A stretch of 64,000 nucleotides of DNA from Cristatella mucedo (GCA_009760855.2 WPIO01000021.1:3202001-3266000), one strand, 5' to 3'. Positions 1-15,120 are shown, counted from the first letter of the stretch. The notes: generated by a model from the letters alone, not told the origin. Numbers and translations are program-made.

Positions 1-390
1 CCAGTGCAGGTCGGCGAGAAGTGGAGTAATGTGGCAACTGCGACGCTCACGACAGACAAGCCTAGCTGCAGAGTTTTGCACCAGCTGCAATCGCCTGATC
101 GCATATGCTGGTAGGCCAGTAAGCAGGGAGTTGCAGAAGTCGAGACGGGATGTCACGAATGCATGGACCAACTTAGACGTGGTATCTTTATCTAAACAAG
201 CCCGGTTTTTAGCAATGTTATGAAGCTGAAAATAGGCGGATTTGACTGTGGAGCTGATATGGTCGTCTAACGAGAGGTCGCTTTGGAATATGACACCTAG
301 ATTTCGAGCTGATTCAACTGGAGATATGCTGGCAGAGCCAATTTTGAGCGTCAGCCTTTCCAATCTCTGGATCACACTGGGTTTGCCCAT
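1..390 (-). mobile_element. LINE fragment, RT thumb region
   Basis: It is colinear with 30320-30500 and 52945-53340. The minus strand reads the segment downstream of the YADD motif (ARNLGV-type region to LHWLPVKQRIDFK). It is cut by the window start. Part of the CR1/L2-like family seen throughout the window. Confidence 0.75.
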
Positions 391-391
391 A

Positions 392-470
392 ATAATGCAT
401 TTGATATAGCACCCTCAGATAATTCAATCTCTTTCTAGGAACTTTACATTTGCTGCATACTATTGTAGCT
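392..470 (-). mobile_element. LINE 3' tail fragment
   Basis: Reverse complement of the family tail: the hairpin (here degraded, AGCACC...GGAACTTT) and its adjacent ATT-rich end. It is isolated from a body of its own and abuts the fragment at 1-390. Confidence 0.6.
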
Positions 471-894
471 TCTTCGGTCACCGGACTGGTTTCTTAAATG
501 TCTTTTCTTCTCTCCCGTAGATAAAGATGATAAGTCGCTGTTAGACACCCCTGACCCCGTCTCTTTTAGTTGTGAAACAGCGGTTTGCTAGATCAGCCAG
601 ATTATGGCTGCATAAATATTTTATATTCGGGTTTCCTAAATTATGATGGCTTGGTACCCGTTTTATTGATAATTCCTAGCTCGGCAGCTTAAAAGCCGAT
701 GCCACATAATAGGCAGTCAGTTGTGCTTTAGCAGTTTCGCTAAGCTGTGCTTTAGACTTTAAGCCGTGTGAGAGCTGCTGTAAGAAATTGCTGCCAATGG
801 AGCCTGTACCGTTCCTCACTCCGTCACTGTCAAACGGGCTCGTCTGTGCTACGGACATTGACTTGTATTGTACTTGTACTTGTATTGTACTTTT
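471..894. other. no gene recognised
   Basis: AT-rich sequence between two LINE fragments. Nothing assignable. Confidence 0.6.
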
Positions 895-1560
895 AAGGCA
901 TCACATGGACCCACTAAACACTGTAATAAATAGATGCGTTTAAAGCTTCTCTTTAAATTTCGTCAAGTCAGGGGATGTCGTGACGTCACCCGGAAGTGCG
1001 TTCCAAGCTTTGGGAGTACACCAAATAAAGGCACGGACTCCAAAGGATTTTAGGTTCGTATGAGGTATGAGGTATGATTTTAGGTTCGTATGAGGCTAAA
1101 CGATTAGATTCAGAAAAGCGGCTGGTACGATGCTTTGCCCTGAGAGGAGTAGATATGATAGGTAGGCTGGAGCCAAAGAATGAAGGGACATTAAAGTGAG
1201 AGACAGAACCTTGAAGTCGATGCGCTGCTTGACTGGGAGCCAGTGCAGGCTATCCATGTGCGGATGTCATCAATACATGCAGCAAGAGAGGTAAGAGAAT
1301 TAGACGTTTTGGAGGGCTGGGAGGGATCAAAGCCAAGGTACAACTGAGTGTCATCTGCATAGAAGTGAAAGCCTAGGTTGTGCCTGGCAATTACATCGAC
1401 AAAAGGGATAGCATACACTGTGAAAAAATACGGACAACAGCACAGAGCACCGAGCCAAGCACCGAGTCCTGAGATATCCCATAGAAGCCTCGATATCTCG
1501 TTTGTACTAGCTTAATGGCTGGTACAGGATAGCCTTCAATGCAGCCGGTGGCCAAGACCA
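895..1560 (-). mobile_element. LINE fragment with RT YADD motif joined to its own 3' end
   Basis: Minus strand: VLGSVLCA-type sequence, then [20 protein letters not shown] (about 1400-1310), the catalytic RT motif. The sequence then jumps at about 1250 to the region around CIDFKVLSL and the 3' UTR (CGTCAAGTCAGGGG at about 960). About 500 bases of the RT palm/thumb are deleted at the junction. A short duplication (about 1045-1095) lies inside. Confidence 0.75.
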
Positions 1561-3989
<2,429 letters not shown>

Positions 3990-4130
3990 GGTAGGTCTGA
4001 TTTAGCCCAGGGGTCAAGGTGCTGACCTTGGACTGAGAAGGTCAGGGGCTCGAGTCCGGCGGCGTATGCGAAGCGCCTGGATGGAGATTAAGTTTGCTTA
4101 GTTTGCAACACAAATGAATTGTTTTTACAT
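3990..4130 (+). mobile_element. SINE-A copy (tRNA head, LINE-like tail)
   Basis: TTTAGCCCAGGGGTCAAGGTGC is an A-box-like head and GGTCAGGGGCTCGAGTCC a B-box-like segment. Then GCGAAGCGCCTGGATGGAGATTAAG corresponds to the LINE tail hairpin. It abuts the LINE 3' end at 4172. Confidence 0.65.
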
Positions 4131-4171
4131 TTTTATTTCATTAAAAGTTAGATCGCATCGATACAGCTTAA

Positions 4172-4702
4172 AAATTCAAGGTTTTGTCGCTCACTTTTAG
4201 GTTCATTCTTCGACTCCAGCCTATCTCTCAGATCTACTCCCTCACCAGGCCAAGCGTCGTACCAGCCGCTTTTCGGAATCCAACAGTCCACCAATAACTC
4301 GTACGAACCTCAAATCCTTTGGAGACGGTGAATTTAGTTCGTATGCTCCCAAAGCCTGGAACTCACTCCCGACTTGCGTCATGACATCCCCTGACTTGAC
4401 CACGTTTACAAAGAACTTAAAAACACACATTTAGGGCAGCATTTAGTGGGTCCCTGTGATTCGTCCTTGATGTGCTTATGCATGCTGACACTTTGCATGC
4501 TGCCACTAACCACATTTGCATGCTGACCCAGTGCATGTCACCTCTAACCATGTTATTCATTTTGTTTGTTTATCAAGCATGATATTACTCACCATTCAAT
4601 CGCTTTTCCTTTGCAGCAAATGTAAAGCGCCTAGAAAGAGATTGAGTTCTCTGAGGGCGCTTTATCAAGTGCATTATTATCATTGTTATTATTATTATTA
4701 AG
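4172..4702 (+). mobile_element. LINE 3' end, sense strand, with complete hairpin tail
   Basis: This is the sense copy of the family 3' end. The RT C-terminus (FGDGEFSSYAPKAWNSLP-like) ends near 4380, followed by a UTR with repeated GCATGCTGACA elements. The tail hairpin AAAGCGCC/GGGCGCTTT at 4625-4670 is followed by an ATT microsatellite (4673-4700). 5'-truncated. Confidence 0.8.
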
Positions 4703-6894
4703 CCAAGCGCTCGTGACGGCTCCAAGTACCTTGCTCTCAGGGCCAATGGTAGGCGTTCTTAAACCAAAAAAGCCCCGGGCAAGCCGTCTCGAAACTGCAA
4801 GGGAAGGTCCAATATTTCACTATTCGGGCTACTGTGCCGAAATATTCTCTACCAGTGCGGTTAGAGAGTAAATTTCCTTTTGCCTCCACAGGCCCAAGTT
4901 AACCCTTTAAGGGTACGTAGTGGTGCATGTGAATTATTCAACTCGGCCGCGTACCGAAGAAAGCGTGCAGTCAGAATTCCATGCGAAGGCAGGTTTTGCG
5001 CAAGATGCACCCCGTAAGGCTTCTCTGATGCGCACCAATATGCGTTTCTCAATTCATTACGAACGACTATGAATTTGTGCCGCACCAAGCCCGAAGGCCA
5101 CATTTGGGCTCATCCAGAGGCCTTTGCCTGAAATGTTTGCCTAATTATCATTTATGGATTTATTAATCATCAATTATGTGGTGTTTTAAGTTTGGCTAGT
5201 ATTGTACACGCAGCGTCGCGCGATCTCAGCAGCCCATGTGACTGCAGGGGCCTCGAAAGCGGAATCTCCAAAAATGGGTAAAAGTTCCATTTTTTCAGGA
5301 AGTTTAATTTTTTAAAGACATATAAGTTAGAAATGCGTTTCAAAGTTTTGAAGATTGATATGAGACCAGAACATGGTTGAAATATATTTCTAAGATATGT
5401 TTCCACAGGATATTAATTAACATAACCTTCGATGAATATAAGGCCATCAAAGTGGTGTTTTTCCCGAGAAACCTGGTGAATAAAAGCTATTCAGCTCCAA
5501 CGAGACGATGTCAGACAGTTTGGGGTCCCCGAAAGGTACTCAAGTCGTCGGTTACTTGCAGCGAGTGTATTCAGTTTTTCTGAATTAACCCGAGATGGGA
5601 CGCTTTAAAAGAGTTCTGCTCTATTACTGCGAGAAACCCCTCAAATAATCGCTGAGAAAACAAAATTTTAAGTATAAAATCTTCCCGATTCCAAACCAGG
5701 GATATTCACACAGCGTTGTCAGGCATTCGCGTCGTTTCCAAAGACAAAGATTACACAGCGTATTCCCAGGTGAATGCGTTTGCAGAATAAATCGCTTCTT
5801 ATTTACTTTTTATCGTGCTTGATAAGTGGATATCGACAAGGTCAGTAAGATACTTCAGGAAGCATGCAAACTGAAGTCGCTTAGGAGCTCATCAGAGCCA
5901 CAAAGTACCTGATAGGCAGCTATCACAAAAGCGGCTTTTCTCTCATCAGCAATCGACTTTTGTCTCATCATCGCTCCTTTTCTCTCATCGGCAATCGACG
6001 CGGCAACGAACTTATGCGAACAACTGAACTTGCTAGCCGAGATTCTAACCGAAAGGCACCAACGTGTGCAGCGCCAGTTCAGATAAGAAGATCGAGACCA
6101 CCCTCTCGTCGTCTATGCTTTGCTTAAATTCAAAGTGCAGTTCTTCGTTCACGAAATCGCCGTCGTCGCTTTTGTCTCCCTTGGCGAACGGTGTGCCATG
6201 TTGAGCGCGCACAGTGAAATCTTTAAATTCTTTTACGCCCTCCCTTCGCCGAAACATTGGGGCCATCAAAAGCTACCGGAACACGGTGCAGTTGTGTCCA
6301 CTGCACTAACAGCACATGCTGAAGGCAAAGCTACCACGGTGGACGTCCAGAAGACGGACCTGGCACGGGATCTTTGGTCACTTTCGCATGTACTCTCACC
6401 CGAGTGCAGGAGACTCCGCGATGTGGTGGGTTATATTCCGACATTCGGCTTCGCACAGATTTTCCCTGTGTTATTGTTGGTTTACGAAGTGTTAGGGTTA
6501 CGAGTGGATAGAGAAGTTTCTCTTAATTGAAGCTCATCAAATTCTATTTACGCTCAACTATGGCAAACCACCGAGGCTTTTTGGATGATCAGTAATATCC
6601 ATTGAACATGAATTCAATGCAGAGCTCAATTACCCTAAATTGATCAGAGCTTTCGCGAGCCGCAAAGATCGTCCGTGTTTCTCCTTGCGTACAAAATTGA
6701 ATAACGTCAAATATTGAACTTCATTTTTATTTGGTTTAACTTTTCAAGTACACATTAACTATGATCGGAAATAAACTATACACTTTGAATGCAGGGGCAC
6801 AAAATCGAAAAGTGTCATGGGGCCTCCAAAAGTCACGCGAAGGCTCTGATTGCACGAATGACCGTCGACAGGCTCTGTCTTCACAGTGCATGCT
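4703..6894. other. no gene recognised
   Basis: Includes a 136-codon frame at 6120-6530 (+) without any motif I know. Probably chance. Confidence 0.5.
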
Positions 6895-8700
6895 TTTAAT
6901 AATAAAGGTGCTGGGACATGACCTGAGGCTAATGACATATTAATGATGTTAGTTGTGCATGGCAGCTGCAGATCAATGCAACGTAGGAGCAGGACAGTGG
7001 GAATAGGGTCCAGAGGACTTGTTGCCTTCTTTGATTGGGATATGAACTTCGGGACTAGATCACTAGTGACCTGCTTAAATGCAGACATTGAGGTGCAGCC
7101 AGGAACCGAGGAACAGCATTCAAGCGGGGAGGTTGTCATCGCAGGGATGGATTCCCTGATCTTGTCTATCTTCTGCACAAAGAATCGAGAAAATCGAGAG
7201 AAGCGATCGGCTAGGTCATCACAAGGATCATCAGATAAGGAGCTAATCTGGGAGCGGTTGAGGAGATGGTTGATCGTCGACATCAGCATTTTTGGATTTT
7301 GCATCTGTGATTCAACAATGTTTCTATAGAAGCTAGACTTGGCCTTTGCTAGGATCGATTGGTACGACCTACAGTAGTCTTTATATGCCTGTTGATGGAC
7401 AGTCAGTCCTGATCTTTTGTATGCTTTTTCAAGCTTGCACTTACTAGACCTGGCTAGTTTAATGTCTGTGGTTAACCATAGGCCGTCTGGGCGGGGGCAC
7501 ACAGTGCGCTTTGTCAGAGGTGCCCACTCGTCGAGCGTGTCAGCTAGTGTCGTGCTGTAGCTATCTACCAATGATGACAGATCGGAGGGAGGACTGAGCA
7601 GCAGAGGCGAAGCAGATATTCTCGCACGGACAGCATCAATGTCAAGGGTCTTGAGGTTTCGCGATTCACAGGTTATTTTAGAGGAGGATGTGGGCACACA
7701 CTATAGATTGAATGAGATCTGCATGTGGTCAGATAAGCAGGATTGGGTGATAATTGGTGCTGACAAAGTGCAGTTGTATGAGAAAATCTGGTCGAGTGTG
7801 TGACCCTTGATGTGGGTAGGGCCATGCACATGAGCCACAAGAGACAATGAGTCAGTCAATGCACGAAATTTGATGCTGAAGGTGTCAGATAAGTTATCAA
7901 AGTGAACGTTGAAATCACCGAAAACGAGGAAGGATCGATTTTTTGCACACGGAATCGAAATGAGATCGGAGAAATCTGAGATAAAGGAGGATTTGGTATC
8001 TGGTGGGCGATAGACTACTGCCACTATCGGTAGCTTGTTTTCGGGTGAGACCAAGACAATTGATTCTAAAGACTACTTCGAAGGTACTGCAAATGGCTTG
8101 AAGTTGAACTTAGAGTGCACGATAACAGCAACTCCACCTCAGTTTTGATTGATCTGGGGATGTGAAAGAATGAGAAACCAGCAGGGGTAGTGCCTTTAAT
8201 TTTCGGGCAGTTTATCGATTTTAGCCAAGTTTCAGTTAGGGTGAGCAGGTCGATACCATTTTCAGAAATAAGGTCGCTTATTACCAGAGGTTTATTGCAC
8301 ATTGAGCGAGGATTCCAAAGGCAAGCGTTAAGTCTGGCCAACGGAGTTATAACAGGCCTGATGACCACCAAGTTAGAGAGATTCACAGAGACGCATGTGG
8401 TGGAGCGTGCTGAGCGGTTCGAGACAATGCTAGGAATACCAAACGAGCGGGTACTCAGCTCGCGGGGTCTGAGCTGGCGGCACCGGCCACCTCGACGGCT
8501 CTGGGGTGCTTTTCTTTTGTTAATGCATTGTTCACGAATCTTAGCATCAGCATTAATATCTAGGAATGCATTTGATCTACGATGACGAAGCGATAACTGC
8601 TGCTGACGATCATAACTAACATGCAGGTTACTAGCCGCCGGCTTAGCTAAGGCACCCGCCGGCGTGCAACGAACACGAACGAGCGTGAGAGCGCTCTATG
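6895..8700 (-). mobile_element. CR1/L2-like non-LTR retrotransposon, endonuclease and linker part
   Basis: The minus strand encodes, in broken frames: LNACLWNPRSM...TETWL (8386-8066), VVYRPPD, VFGDFNVHFDN, GHTLDQIF, SCLSDHMQISF (8054-7701), then a linker of about 300 residues running into the start of RT (DPIPTVLLL). These are the ordered motifs of an APE-type endonuclease, here with GDFN and SDH intact. The RT core and 3' end are absent. The frame breaks between 8066 and 8054 and after about 6900 mark it as inactive. Confidence 0.85.
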
Positions 8701-11700
8701 TCAGGAGGCGAGAAACAAATCCTTTTGTCCTTTGGCAAAAGTTTTTCGTGGCGGTCAATACTTTAAAATGCCTCCCGATGTGTCCAATTAAGTAGGCGAC
8801 GATGCAAGGTCCAGTGCGGAGCAGCGAAATGTAGTAGTTACTGTGGTAGATGTTCTGGAGAATGTTGCTGTTAACGCCGTGTACACCCTGACGTCGACAG
8901 GCTAGATTAGCCAGATTATAGTTGCCGATTACTAGCTTGCAGCTCCTGAATTGTAATGGCTAGGAACCTATTATGTCAAAACTATGGTTAGGCCATGTAA
9001 ATGCCAAAGTCGTGTATGCATCAGTCGGTTGCGCCTTTTGTGTACTGTACGCGTCAGTCGGTTCCGCCTGAGCATTTGAGTCATCGGAAGTTTCTCCTGA
9101 GGCATTACCACGGTCGGCAATTCTGCGGAACCCTCGGTCCCCATACAAAAGTTGCTGTATGCTTTAGCCTGTATTGGAAGCCTGCAACCTTCCGTGGCCG
9201 TGAGATAGACTGTCTGTGCTATGGATACAGATTTGTTGAGGTGTGGGTAATCTTCGCTGTAGCCGCGTTCCACTGCTGCAAGAATAGTGGCATGGCAGCT
9301 GCATTGCCGGTATTTGTCGCATGTCGACAAAGACTTGCACCGTTAGGAGTGCATTTTCGAGGCCTTGAGGAGATTAGTACCAAAGCGTTTGCAGCAATAC
9401 GACCGGCAATGCAGACAAGACTTTGTCTCTCTTACTCCGCGCTCACAGCCGGGCTGCTAACTCGAGCCTCTACGCTGCCGATACTGACAGACCCGAACGC
9501 CGTGAGCCTGTGCCCGAAATGCCTGTGCGTCACAGGTGTCTCGACACTGCGATCCCCATCTTCAAGCAAGCTTGTCAGAGGTGAGTGACAAGCTAATGAC
9601 GTCCAGGAAAATCAGAAGGGGGCGAACTGCCTTAGCGTCGGATCGCGGTTGCTGAACTTTAATATCCAGACGAAGAGCAGCGCCTACAGACTGTGGATTA
9701 CGCTGTCAGTCTGACTATCTTTGGTGGCCAGCGAGCACGGCGCTCCGTAATTCACGAAGGTCTCGGATCCCGATCGCTGGGCTCTGGGCACCTGGTCTCC
9801 ATTGCGCATGCAGACGGGGCAGACGGAGCAGACGGAGACGACTGCTCAGATCGGCAGCGCCGAGGAAAGCTGGCTAATTAGCGCCTCAGGGGGTCGGGCT
9901 GTGACGCAACTGGCTGGGACGGAAAAAGGCTAAAGAATGTGCCAGGCTTCTGTAAATCATACAGTACCGGACCGCTCCAGGTAAATTCCTATTGGCCGGC
10001 CAGGGTCGGCAGCAGGTCGGGCTGCTGCTTTAAAAAGGAACTTCGCAGGAACTGCCGCTGAGCGAAAGCTATCGAACGGGACCCTAATGTTGACAGTCAA
10101 AGACAGGCAATACAATTACTTCATTGGGCGTTCGATCTACTAGGGATACAGACCCGTCAGAGGGCGAAGACCTGCTGGCTCCTATAGGCAGATCGATCCT
10201 CCTAGTCGGCGTAGCACGTGACCAGTGACCGTGCTACTCTTTGCAGGGCACCGCCCCGGTGCTCTTCGAGTGGCATTCTGCCCGAGGGAAGGTTAGGATT
10301 GTTTCAAAACCCCTCTTCTCATATTTTTTACAGGGTGACTCAAGATCTTCATCGCTTACCTGAATCTACTTACAGTTTCATTAGTCTGTCGACTCATTTC
10401 CCTTAAAAAATGCTGGGTACACGCTTGAGCGATTCGATGCCTTCGCAAAGAGCTGACACGCATTTTCACTAACGTCTGCTATATGCTTGTGCGATTCTAC
10501 GCCTTCTCAGGCATTGACGGTGTACATTGGGTGAGCCGGTATGGCTCACTAGGTAAGGCGGTTGCTTTTCACAACCTCGGTCCCGAGGTCGTGGGTTCGA
10601 ATCCTGTGATGAGCGATCCTTTATCGCCACTGCAAGCGGTGGTGATAGCCGTCAAGGCTCTTCTGTCGCTGTACAAAAAGAGGCTGGTAAATCAGCTAGT
10701 ATTTATGTATTTCTTTATTTTACATGCACTTTCACTAACGACTGCTCTACGTCCCGGCGATTCAAAGCAGTCATTTACCGGGATAGACTGTGAGTGAATT
10801 CGGGCTTACTTTCCACTGCATTTTGACTAGGAGAGGCAGCCGGTGGTCTCAATTAAAGTCAACGTGAATTAGTGCTTGAACAGTGTCTGACGACCCGATA
10901 GGTCGTCAAGCCCTGTTAAAGTCCAAGTTCTGTAATTCGTTCAGCAGGAAAGCAGGTGCTCCCGTACTGTTCGCCGTTGCTCTCGCCTTGATTGCCGTTG
11001 CTCCCTCTAGTAAAGCTGAAGCGGAGGACCTTGCCCGGGCGAGGCTGGAGAGTCCTTATGTTGACAACTTAAATCGAGGCGACGTTGAGACCAACCACGA
11101 TCGTCAGGTATCCCGTGGTCTGTAACGTTTCATCTCTCAGCCGACGGGAATACAATGTCACCGCCAAATACACTGAACGCTTGGTAGCGTAGCCTCTCCA
11201 CTCAAGCAACCTAAGTAAGCCCTGATTGAGCAGCCAGGGGCTGGCTGGCTGACATGGCTGCCATTGTCTGCATCCTTTTCTGCTGGCAGCAAACGTCGGT
11301 CGTACTCGGCTGCGCTAGGTCACGGCCTCGTGGAGCCAACGCATCGCTCGAGCAGCGCCGAATCCTGAGGATCCGCTCCGATCAGTGCTTCGATCACTTC
11401 CGGTACAACCTAGGCAGGCTCACCTACCGAGTCGCGGCCTGATAGACGACGGACTGCTGCGAACGCTACTATAGCATGGTCTGGAAATGGGGGGAGGGTG
11501 GGTGTGTGCATGCACATGCAATATGTCCTCTCTGAGCACCTCTCATATGCACCCTTACGTAAAGGCAAGACGTGATCGCGGACGTGGTTTCGAAGCTCTA
11601 CCGTCACATGTAGAACTTTGTAAACCTCGATTTGCAGAAAAGGGCACTGCAATTTTTTTCTGCCATACGCGTCCGCTCGCAGAAATGCGAGCGCGTGCTC

Positions 11701-12839
11701 GAATGCACGCACGCAAACCACACTCCTTATATCGCTAACAATTACAAGTGAACAATCACTCTCAGCTCCAACTTTGTTTTATAAGGCGGGCCTCAGTGTC
11801 CGCCGACCCACCAGACGAGCCCACCCTACTAACGGGCAGTCTGCGAGTTCTTTCTTAATGAAGCAAAATATTAATATGGGGGAAAATATTTAAAACTTTC
11901 AGTGAGTATATTTTACTAGTTTTGATATCGCAAGAACTTGAGCATATTTTATTATAATTTAGTGATGACGATATTTTTCGCTAACCTTTGTTTTCGATCG
12001 TCATTAATCTCATTTCAGATCATTGGCTGTCTTTGTTTGGAGGTATTCCTACCACAGACTTTTAGGTGGTCGTGATCTCATTTCCGAGTCACACGTCATG
12101 TTTTGCTGGATTTCATCAGTGCCCCGATCCTGGGCTTCTTCTTCGGTCTCTCGGTGCTCTCGAGTTTGTCGTAAGCATCGTATTGTTGAGCTACGAAAGC
12201 ACGACAGCGCTTGGCTTTTTTGCAGTGTCTTGCTGCTGCTTAAAATTAACATTAAGCACGCCGACCATTGAGTTTCGGCAGCTCGACTGTGAGGTCCTCT
12301 CTCAGTTGCTTGTTTGTCTCGACGTTGTCTGCGATAGTTACGCATGCATACATGTGCTTTTCTCTCTTTCTTTCTGGATCCATTGCTAAGTTAGATACTT
12401 TCTCCCTTGTGATAGCTCCTCGCATTCTGTCTTTTCCTAAGATTTAACTTTCAACTGCCTGAGTGAATTTTGCCATTCGCATGCTCGTATATTCGCGTGA
12501 GCAAAAGTAAAGGCTAGCTGATTTTACAATCTCGTTTACATATTGACAGATTAGCCTCAATCGCTGTCACTACCGCTTGCAGATGACAATAGGCGATTGC
12601 CTGTCTGAAGAACTCGAAATTACGACCTAAATCATGAAGAGCGAGCACCATACCCCCGTGAGCAAAGTCAGCGCTGTCTAGCAAATCAACAATACCTCCA
12701 GTTTACGGAAAGTGCACAAATAATGTAGCATAATTTTGAAAACAATTTTTAATCTATATGCAAATTGCACCGCCTCTTTTCCTATTGGTCGGTGCCGGCT
12801 GGTGAATCTGTAGTGACTTTCGTTTGATTAACTGGACTT
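8701..12839. other. no gene recognised apart from one SINE-B
   Basis: A 195-codon frame at 9001-9588 (+) overlaps other long frames and has no recognisable domain. The SINE-B at 10529 is the only assignable element. Confidence 0.5.
10529..10730 (+). mobile_element. SINE-B copy (about 190 bp, tRNA-derived)
   Basis: It opens with GGTGAGCCGGTATGGCTCAC and CTAGGTAAGGCGGTTGC (A-box region). A perfect B box GGTTCGAATCC lies at about 10593. A non-tRNA body follows: GATCCTTTATCGCCACTGCA, GGTGATAGCCGTCAAGGCTC, ending in TACAAAAAGAGGCTGGTAAA, TCAGCTAGTATTTAT. Four + strand copies share this layout. Confidence 0.85.
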
Positions 12840-13510
12840 AATAATAATGATAATAACATTAGTTAATGCATTTGAATAGAAATAATAGTAGTACGATATT
12901 TGTATGGCACACTCAGAGAACTAAATCACTTTTTAGGCACTTTACATTTGTTGTAAAGAAGCATGTCAATATTTTTGATGATAGAAATCACGGCGTCAGT
13001 ACGCATAGGCCCACAAAGGACAATTCGCACGTAAAAAATATTTGAATCTTATTCATGCGTATAAGAGATCTTATTCTCTATTCAGGCCACGATCTGGTTC
13101 ATCAAATACATTCACCTTAACCTTAGTCGGGCCGAGCACCTCAACCAGTGGACCGCTGTATCGCTGCGTACTCACCACATGCCGTGAGGAACGGGTGCAT
13201 TTTTAGCTTCCATTTAAACGTCGCTTAAGGGGGATGTCCTGATGAATGTCAGTCAGGAGCGAGTTCCAGGCTCTTGTAACTTACGAACTAAGGCGTGGTC
13301 TTCAAAAGATTTGAGATTGGTTCGAGACACAGCTAAATAACTTGAGAAAGAAGAGGATATAGTACATTGCCTAGCCTGATTGGCATAGTCAACTTGGGAT
13401 ACTAAGTTGTATGCTTATGGAAATTTGAAGATTGTGGTCATGAGACTTGCGTGTACTCGCAAATTATCACGGACAAATCTAACTGAAACTCTTAGACGTT
13501 GGCAATATTT
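12840..13510 (-). mobile_element. LINE 3' end, diverged subfamily, with a SINE-A remnant inside
   Basis: It starts (as minus 3' end) with an ATT/ATA-rich run and a degenerate tail (CACTCAGAGAACTAAATCACTTTTTAGGCACTTTACATTTG). It continues with the 3' UTR and RT C-terminal region (GTTCCAGGCTCTTG, AAGATTTGAGATTGGTTCGAG) to about 13510. The SINE-A remnant lies at 13070-13160. Confidence 0.65.
13070..13160 (-). mobile_element. SINE-A remnant lacking its B box
   Basis: Reverse complement of the A-box head (CCACTGGTTGAGGTGCTCGG) and the CATCAAATACATTCA spacer shared with the copy at 45480. The B box is deleted. It lies inside the LINE fragment 12840-13510. Confidence 0.5.
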
Positions 13511-13679
13511 TAATGACAACTTTTTTGACAAATCCTATAAAAAATTACCTATTGCTTTAAGATTTTACCTAAGTAAATAAATGACGCGTCAATCAAATGT
13601 CTGTTTCATACTTTTTCATATTCCGATGCACAGTTAAATGTTCAATGTCAACTATGAAAGTGCATAGTGTAGTGCATTT

Positions 13680-13680
13680 G

Positions 13681-13714
<34 letters not shown>

Positions 13715-13735
13715 CGCACACACGCACACACGCAC

Positions 13736-13789
<54 letters not shown>

Positions 13790-13790
13790 T
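13680..13790 (+). repeat. (CA)n-(TA)n compound microsatellite
   Basis: CA repeats with interspersed CG, then ten TA units. Confidence 0.97.
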
Positions 13791-14054
13791 AATAAATTAC
13801 CTCACTGACGTTTTGGCATGTCATTCACCATATCTGTAGCATCATAGTAGTGCTACAAAATTACATTGGGCTCTACGTACATGACCTCAATGACGTGTTT
13901 ATAGAACCAGATTTTCGCTGAATCACTCACATCCAAAAAGTACTTATTATTGATGATAATCAAAGTACAAAACTCTTGTACATATACCAAAGGTAGGTTA
14001 GGACAGAGAAACACTGTACGTGAATCCTGACTAATCCTCATCGGTTCCTTCGAG

Positions 14055-14185
14055 CAGCTCACGGCCTGTGGACTCGCTTCGCTGAGTCATGGCTCCGTAA
14101 CGGGAAGACAACGCTGCGCCACCTTGCCGCTTAACAGAAGTGTGCCATTTTGCCACGTGACGTAAGTGCGCCATCTTGCGGAGTG
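14055..14185 (-). repeat. unassigned short-period repeat, copy 1
   Basis: Reverse complement: imperfect units of about 27 bases of the form AAGATGGCGCACTTACGTCA, AAAATGGCACACTTCTGTTA, AAGGTGGCGCAGCG, then ATGACTCAGCGAAGCGAGTC and CACAGGCCGTGAGCTGCTC. The same order occurs on the + strand at 43620. Confidence 0.65.
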
Positions 14186-14971
14186 ACGGACTTTATCACT
14201 TTAATTAGTAGATAACGCCCTATGAGGTCGTATGGCGCTGCCCTGGGTTTATGGTTTCATGAGTTTATGGTTTTTGAGGGTTATATTTGTATGGGTTTAT
14301 GTTTTGACTGAGGTCGAGTCGAGGCCTGTAGAGAAGGGGGCTGTGGGAACGCGGGCGTAGAGAGAGTGGCTGTGAGCCATCGCCCTGCGAGCCCAAATAC
14401 ACCGTTGTTGTTAGACATTCGGTGTTTCCGTACCATCGCTAACTTGCTGCCAAAGCGTCAAACCGCATTGAGTGCATTAGCTGTATTAGCTTACGCGTAC
14501 TTGCAGCGTTGCAGAACCGGCTTATTCAAACGTAACGAGTTTCTTCCGCCAAATCAGCAAGGCAAGCCAGTAGGATTAGCAAGATTAATGCCACAGTCAA
14601 GAAAAGAGCCCGTAGCTATTGATTTTTACTACCCTGTTATATGCATACAAGGCAAGGCTGGGAAGTGGTACAATGCTTTGCGTTTAATAAAAAGTGCCGC
14701 AAATGAACACATCGAAGCCACGAAACATGGAATCTCCTAGGCTTTGTCACTGCTAGCCGCCATTCACCTACGGTCACAGGCTTAAGCCGCTTATACACGG
14801 CGAGTCTTGTTTCTGCCCAGCTTCTGTCCTGCTTCCTGCGTCCTGCGGTCTTCCTTCTTGTAGGAAGTCATGCCTGGTAAGCATTCTTCCAAGTCTTGAT
14901 TCCTACTCGCTTCCCCCACGAGTGATCCTGGGGAAAGTGCTTTTGTTAGAGAGGTAGGAATTGACTTTCTC

Positions 14972-15120
14972 GATAAATAATACTAATGATATTACATTTT
15001 GTATAGAACAATCGGATAATAGAATCTCTTTCTAAGCACTTTACAGACGCTGTATAGAAAGCATTACCAAATGATTGGTGGCAACAGGCACAGGAAGCAG
15101 GTTCTCAGGCGTATGCACGA
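14972..15120 (-). mobile_element. LINE 3' tail fragment
   Basis: It shares its tail and the motif GTATAGAAAGCATTACCAAATGATTGG with the copy at 60283, marking a second LINE subfamily. It extends only about 150 bases. Confidence 0.6.

Noticed and set aside
6120..6530. 136-codon frame (+)
   Set aside because: No motif, no splice partners, overlapping open frame on the other strand. Probably chance.
9001..9588. 195-codon frame (+)
   Set aside because: Cys/His-rich but with no regular spacing of a zinc-finger type and overlapping frames on both strands. Not supported as a gene.
10529..10620. A functional tRNA gene
   Set aside because: The B box is near perfect, but there is no acceptor stem pairing and the sequence continues into a repeated non-tRNA body found in other copies, so it is a SINE.
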